Positions 61,432-64,000 of a stretch of 64,000 bases of DNA are shown in pieces. The stretch lies in NCBI GenBank assembly GCA_021372615.1, contig JAJFUB010000021.1:43140-107139 (forward strand), written 5' to 3'. The stretch's first letter is position 1. Each line of letters opens with the position of its first letter. The DNA is from a bacterium (lineage in GTDB: Bacteria > Armatimonadota > Zipacnadia > Zipacnadales > UBA11051). The notes beneath the pieces were generated by a model, which was not told where the DNA came from, searched no databases, and saw nothing but the letters and a program-made list of their open reading frames with translations. The position numbers and the translations under genes were made by a program.

Positions 61432-62372
61432 GCATGGGGTACCGTCAACTGGGCACGACCGACCTGACCGTGTCCGAGATCGGCTTCGGCGGCTGGGCCA
61501 TGGGCAAGCTGTTCTGGGGCGACGACGTGCAGGACAGCGAAACGACAGCCGCCATCCACCGGGCGCTGGACCTGGGCCTCACGCTCTTTGACACCGCCCC
61601 GGTCTATGGTGACGGCCACAGCGAGTGCGTCCTGGGCGCGGCGCTCGGGGCGCATCGGGCCGAGGTCGTGGTCGCCACCAAGTGTGGCCGTGTGCGCAAC
61701 GCGGAGGGGAAGCTCTACAATGACTCGCGGCCCGAGAGCATTCGGGGCGAGTGCGAGCAGTCGCTGCGCAATCTGCAGACCGACGTCATTGACCTGTACC
61801 AGGTGCACTGGCCCGACGAGCAGGTCCCGTTCGAGGACACCATGGCGGCGCTGATGGCCCTGCGCGACGAGGGCAAGATCCGCCACATCGGCTGCTCGAA
61901 CTTCACCGTGGCGATGATGCAGCGGATGATTGCGGCCGGGAAGCTGGCGTCACTGCAGCCGCCCTACAGCCTGTTGCGTCGGGGCATCGAGGACGAGATT
62001 CTGCCCTTCTGTCGCGAGCAGGGGCTGGGGGTGCTGTGCTACAGCCCGTTGCAGCGGGGGCTGCTCACCGGCAAGTACCGGCCCGGCGCGACCTTCCCCG
62101 AGACCGACAGCCGCAGCCGCGACCCGCTGTTTGGTGAGGAGAAGCTGGCGCGGATTGCCGCCGCGGTGGATGAGATGGCGGCGATGGCGTCGGCCTACGG
62201 GCGCACGCCTGGCCAGATGGCCGTGGCGTGGGTGCTCAACCAGCCCGGGGTGTCGGTGGCGCTGTGGGGAGCCAAGCGGCCGGAGCAGATCGAGGAGTGC
62301 ACGGGGGCGGCCGGGTGGAAGCTGACGGCGGACGAAACGACACGGCTGGAAGGACTGTTCGACGGCATCTAG
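61428..62372 (+). CDS. Aldo/keto reductase
   Basis: 314 residues from ATG 61428, overlapping the DUF2270 stop. Catalytic tetrad visible: D55 and Y60 (FDTAPVYGD), K85 (VATKCG) and H127 (YQVHWPD). NADPH-dependent TIM barrel, YajO/Tas-like. Substrate unknown. Ends before a 13 bp perfect terminator hairpin. Confidence 0.92.
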   Translation: MSMGYRQLGTTDLTVSEIGFGGWAMGKLFWGDDVQDSETTAAIHRALDLGLTLFDTAPVYGDGHSECVLGAALGAHRAEVVVATKCGRVRNAEGKLYNDSRPESIRGECEQSLRNLQTDVIDLYQVHWPDEQVPFEDTMAALMALRDEGKIRHIGCSNFTVAMMQRMIAAGKLASLQPPYSLLRRGIEDEILPFCREQGLGVLCYSPLQRGLLTGKYRPGATFPETDSRSRDPLFGEEKLARIAAAVDEMAAMASAYGRTPGQMAVAWVLNQPGVSVALWGAKRPEQIEECTGAAGWKLTADETTRLEGLFDGI

Positions 62373-62397
62373 GAGCCGGTAGTGCGGGCGAGGAACG

Positions 62398-62420
62398 GGT
62401 AGTGCGGGCTTCCAGCCCGC
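62398..62420 (+). repeat. 23 bp dispersed hairpin repeat
   Basis: GGTAGTGCGGGCTTCCAGCC and three more bases; exact reverse complement of 38158-38180. Confidence 0.75.
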
Positions 62421-62434
62421 CCGAGACAATGAGA

Positions 62435-62472
62435 GAGGCCGATGATCGGTGCGATCATCGGCCTCGTTGTTG
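62435..62472. terminator. Intrinsic terminator between aldo/keto reductase and HNH genes
   Basis: Perfect 13 bp arms (62435-62447 and 62453-62465) with a 5-base loop, followed by GTTGTTG on the plus strand and ATTGT on the minus strand; serves convergent genes. Confidence 0.75.
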
Positions 62473-62530
62473 CTGCGGTTCACATCGCGGAGCGACGCAG
62501 GCACGCCTACGATGCGGGCACGCGCGAGGC

Positions 62531-63061
62531 TCAGGCCTCGACCAGGTGCGGGGCGAAGGGCTCCAGGTAGTCGCGCCAGAGCGGGTTCTTGGCTGCCGCG
62601 GTGAACGTGGCGTACGACAGGTAAGGAATGAACCGCGGCCGGCGCGGCTTGCGGATGAGCTTCATGTCCGCCTCGCGCGGGGTCTTGTTGCCCTTCTTGT
62701 TGTTGCATTTGAGGCAGCAGGCGACCAGGTTGTCCCACGTGGACTGGCCGCTGCGGTCGCGCGGGATGACGTGGTCAATCGTCAGGTCGCGGGACACGTG
62801 GCCGCAGTACTGGCAGGTGTGGCTGTCGCGGGCCAGAATGGCCCGGCGCGACAGCTTTAGCTCCGGCAGCGGCCGGCGGATCGGGTAGGCCAGCCGCACG
62901 ACTGTGGGCAGCACCATCTCGCTCTGTGACGACCGCACCACCTGCGCCCCGTGCTCCAGGGCAATGGCCTTGCCCAGGCACAACAGGGCGACCGCTCGAC
63001 GCCAGCTACAGACGTTGAGCGGCTCGTAATTCTGATTCAGTACCAGTACCTGACCCTTCAT
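62531..63061 (-). CDS. HNH endonuclease
   Basis: 176 residues. Start VLVLNQNYEPLNVCSWRRAV is typical of the widespread chromosomal HNH family. HNH core: CQYCG, DLTIDHVIPRDRSG, NLVACCLKCNNKKGNKTP, giving the Cys4 zinc site and the catalytic His. Length is normal. Role unknown, probably housekeeping DNA processing. A long upstream leader with its own terminator precedes it (see 63090). Confidence 0.92.
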   Translation of the reverse strand: MKGQVLVLNQNYEPLNVCSWRRAVALLCLGKAIALEHGAQVVRSSQSEMVLPTVVRLAYPIRRPLPELKLSRRAILARDSHTCQYCGHVSRDLTIDHVIPRDRSGQSTWDNLVACCLKCNNKKGNKTPREADMKLIRKPRRPRFIPYLSYATFTAAAKNPLWRDYLEPFAPHLVEA

Positions 63062-63089
63062 GATCGTGCTCTCAAAACAGGCGATGCCG

Positions 63090-63286
63090 GAAAACGAAAG
63101 ACCCGCGGACTCAAGAGTCGCGGGCCTGCGGTGCCTGGGGGCTCAGCGGACAGAACTCGAAGAGCGCCTGTATGCGGAAATAGGCAGCCCGGTTCCGGTC
63201 CGCTCCCGTACTCTTGACGTGTTGTCCGGCCGATAGACGCAAAATTCGGTCTCCCTTGTGCAGCTAAGGAAGTGCTACTCCACCAT
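63090..63286 (-). ncRNA. Structured leader or small RNA upstream of the HNH gene
   Basis: After a promoter at 63293-63322 the minus strand has about 195 bases without an ORF, an extended imperfect hairpin (AGCGGAC with GTCCGCT; GCCT/AGGC inside) and a terminator at 63091-63126 (CCCGC(G)GACTC with GAGTCGCGGG; minus side continues TCTTTCGTTTT). The HNH ATG lies 30 bp further. Either a separate RNA or a terminator-controlled leader of the HNH mRNA; no known riboswitch was recognised. Confidence 0.45.
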
Positions 63287-63292
63287 CCGGCG

Positions 63293-63322
63293 AGTTTAGC
63301 AAACTTGTGTTCGTAGTGTCAA
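63293..63322 (-). promoter_or_regulatory. Promoter upstream of the HNH leader
   Basis: TTGACA, 18 bp, TAAACT on the minus strand. Confidence 0.65.
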
Positions 63323-63339
63323 GATGGTGGGAAGCGGGG

Positions 63340-63655
63340 TGTGACTCTTGGTTGTCGGCTGGTGGCCTGGGGCGCAGAGGTCTGGCGGGGCGGGAGTCGT
63401 GGCGTCCGCAGGACGCTCGGCGGTGCGCAGCACCGCCCCTCAGCCCGGCGTTTCAACGCCGGGGAAGAACGCCCCCTCTCCCTAGAAGTGCCTTCCGTCC
63501 GCAGGACGATTGGCCGCAGGCCCGTCTCGGGCGCAGACGTCTGCCGGGCGTTCCGACGATCGTCCTGCGGACGGAACGGGACGACCGCAAGAAGAGGCAG
63601 AGGGGCCGCGACGTCCCGGACGCTGAAGCGTCCGGCTGGGGTGCGGTGCTGCGCA
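63340..63655. repeat. Cluster of short palindromes
   Basis: Ten or so back-to-back small hairpins, for example CGTCCGCAGGACG, GGCGGTGCGCAGCACCGCC, CCCGGCGTTTCAACGCCGGG, GGACGCTGAAGCGTCC and GCGGTGCTGCGCACCGC. No credible gene: the open frames seen here are by-products of the repeats. Confidence 0.65.
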
Positions 63656-63781
63656 CCGCCAACCGTCCTGCGGACGGAACGGCCGCCATCCGGAGCACCG
63701 CCAAGCGCCCTGTGGGCGGAACCGTCGCCATCCTCAGCACCACCGACCGTCCTGCGGGCGGGAAGACCCCCGTGGCATCTA
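63656..63781 (+). repeat. Three 42 bp tandem repeats
   Basis: Units start at 63656, 63698 and 63740; each carries a hairpin such as CCGTCCTGCGGACGG. The third unit diverges at its end, close to the IS630-like element. Confidence 0.8.
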
Positions 63782-64000
63782 GTGTTCTGTCAATAAAATA
63801 CCGATACAGTTAGGAAAGGATCTCGGAGTCGCTGTAGAATAGGCAGAGCATCACCGCGAAGGAGTGATGCATGCCTGGCCCACGCGCCGTCCCGATTGTC
63901 CTATCCGACGCTGATCGTGCGCACCTTGAGAAGACCGTTCGTCAGCAGACCGCGCCGCAACGCATGGTGTTGCGCAGCCGCATTGTGTTGCTGGCTGCCG
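63782..64000 (+). mobile_element. IS630-type insertion sequence, 5' end only
   Basis: Contains the start of an IS630-family transposase gene. The left end is probably near the TA at 63780-63781, followed by an A/T-richer stretch (TTCTGTCAATAAAATACC); IS630 elements insert at TA. The end cannot be fixed because the right end lies outside the window. Confidence 0.6.
63871..64000 (+). CDS. IS630-family transposase, N-terminal part
   Basis: 43 residues before the window ends, from ATG 63871 with AAGGAG before it. LSDADRAHLEKTVRQQTAPQ and RMVLRSRIVLLAA form the first helix-turn-helix of IS630 transposases, the DNA-binding part. Catalytic DDE residues are outside the window. Confidence 0.8.
   Translation, partial: MPGPRAVPIVLSDADRAHLEKTVRQQTAPQRMVLRSRIVLLAA

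Noticed and set aside
63130..63150. T-box-like GGCACCGC in the HNH leader
   Set aside because: Only the short core matches; no AGGGTGG context, no specifier hairpin I can support, and the downstream gene is not tRNA-related.
63307..63813. 168-codon frame with 14-residue repeats
   Set aside because: The repeats are hairpin DNA repeats in a multiple-of-three period; no ribosome site or protein features.
1..64000. CRISPR arrays, tRNA or rRNA genes, prophage
   Set aside because: No regularly spaced repeats with spacers, no tRNA T-loop/acceptor patterns and no phage genes were found when reading both strands by eye.

Overview
The window looks like an ordinary chromosomal segment of a high-GC, free-living, polysaccharide-oriented bacterium. 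Secreted heparinase-like, beta-helix, DUF4838, DUF4855, BNR-type and GH16-like proteins, many with discoidin or CBM modules, sit next to FAD oxidoreductases and sulfatase/phosphatase-like enzymes. This repertoire is typical of Armatimonadota, and also of some Planctomycetota and Hydrogenedentota relatives. The phylum is an inference, because no rRNA gene is present. I see no tRNA, rRNA, CRISPR array or prophage.

Layout. 1-12.7 kb: secreted carbohydrate-active and phosphoesterase genes, mostly on the minus strand, with two decayed genes between them (a hydrolase-like remnant at 9.6-10.05 kb and a neutral ceramidase C-terminus at 11.4-11.7 kb). 13.1-19.6 kb: a minus-strand run of glycosidase-like propeller, alkaline-phosphatase-superfamily enzyme, beta-helix protein and zinc alcohol dehydrogenase. 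19.8-27.8 kb: a tightly packed minus-strand operon (BNR protein, HlyD-type adaptor, ABC ATPase, FtsX-like permease, helical protein, amidohydrolase). 27.9-36.7 kb: plus-strand FAD oxidoreductase, DUF4855 protein, sugar isomerase, BtrH-like protein, polysaccharide deacetylase and threonine ammonia-lyase, with a ZIP transporter opposite. 36.8-44.0 kb: an ArsP-type permease followed by a molybdate-type ABC importer carrying four substrate-binding modules, one fused to a thioredoxin-like domain, with cysteines in the ligand loops. 44.4-50.2 kb: PQQ propeller, MFS transporter, ferredoxin-like DUF362 protein, degenerate subtilase and a possible immunity-like protein. 50.3-52.6 kb: thrS behind a strong promoter, a nearly leaderless 16-codon leader ORF and an intrinsic terminator. 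52.6-62.4 kb: two NERD paralogs, a methyltransferase, a nucleoside phosphorylase, hydrolases, a PrsW protease, a DUF2270 protein and an aldo/keto reductase. 62.5-64 kb: an HNH nuclease gene, a structured leader or small RNA, palindrome-rich repeats, and the start of an IS630-type transposase running off the window.

Intergenic DNA carries several short dispersed hairpin repeat families. Two places have a promoter, structure and terminator but no ORF (60.34-60.59 kb and 63.09-63.32 kb), which suggests unannotated structured RNAs. The most promising systems for follow-up are the four-module cysteine-containing transporter locus, the candidate small RNA next to prsW, and the thrS leader.
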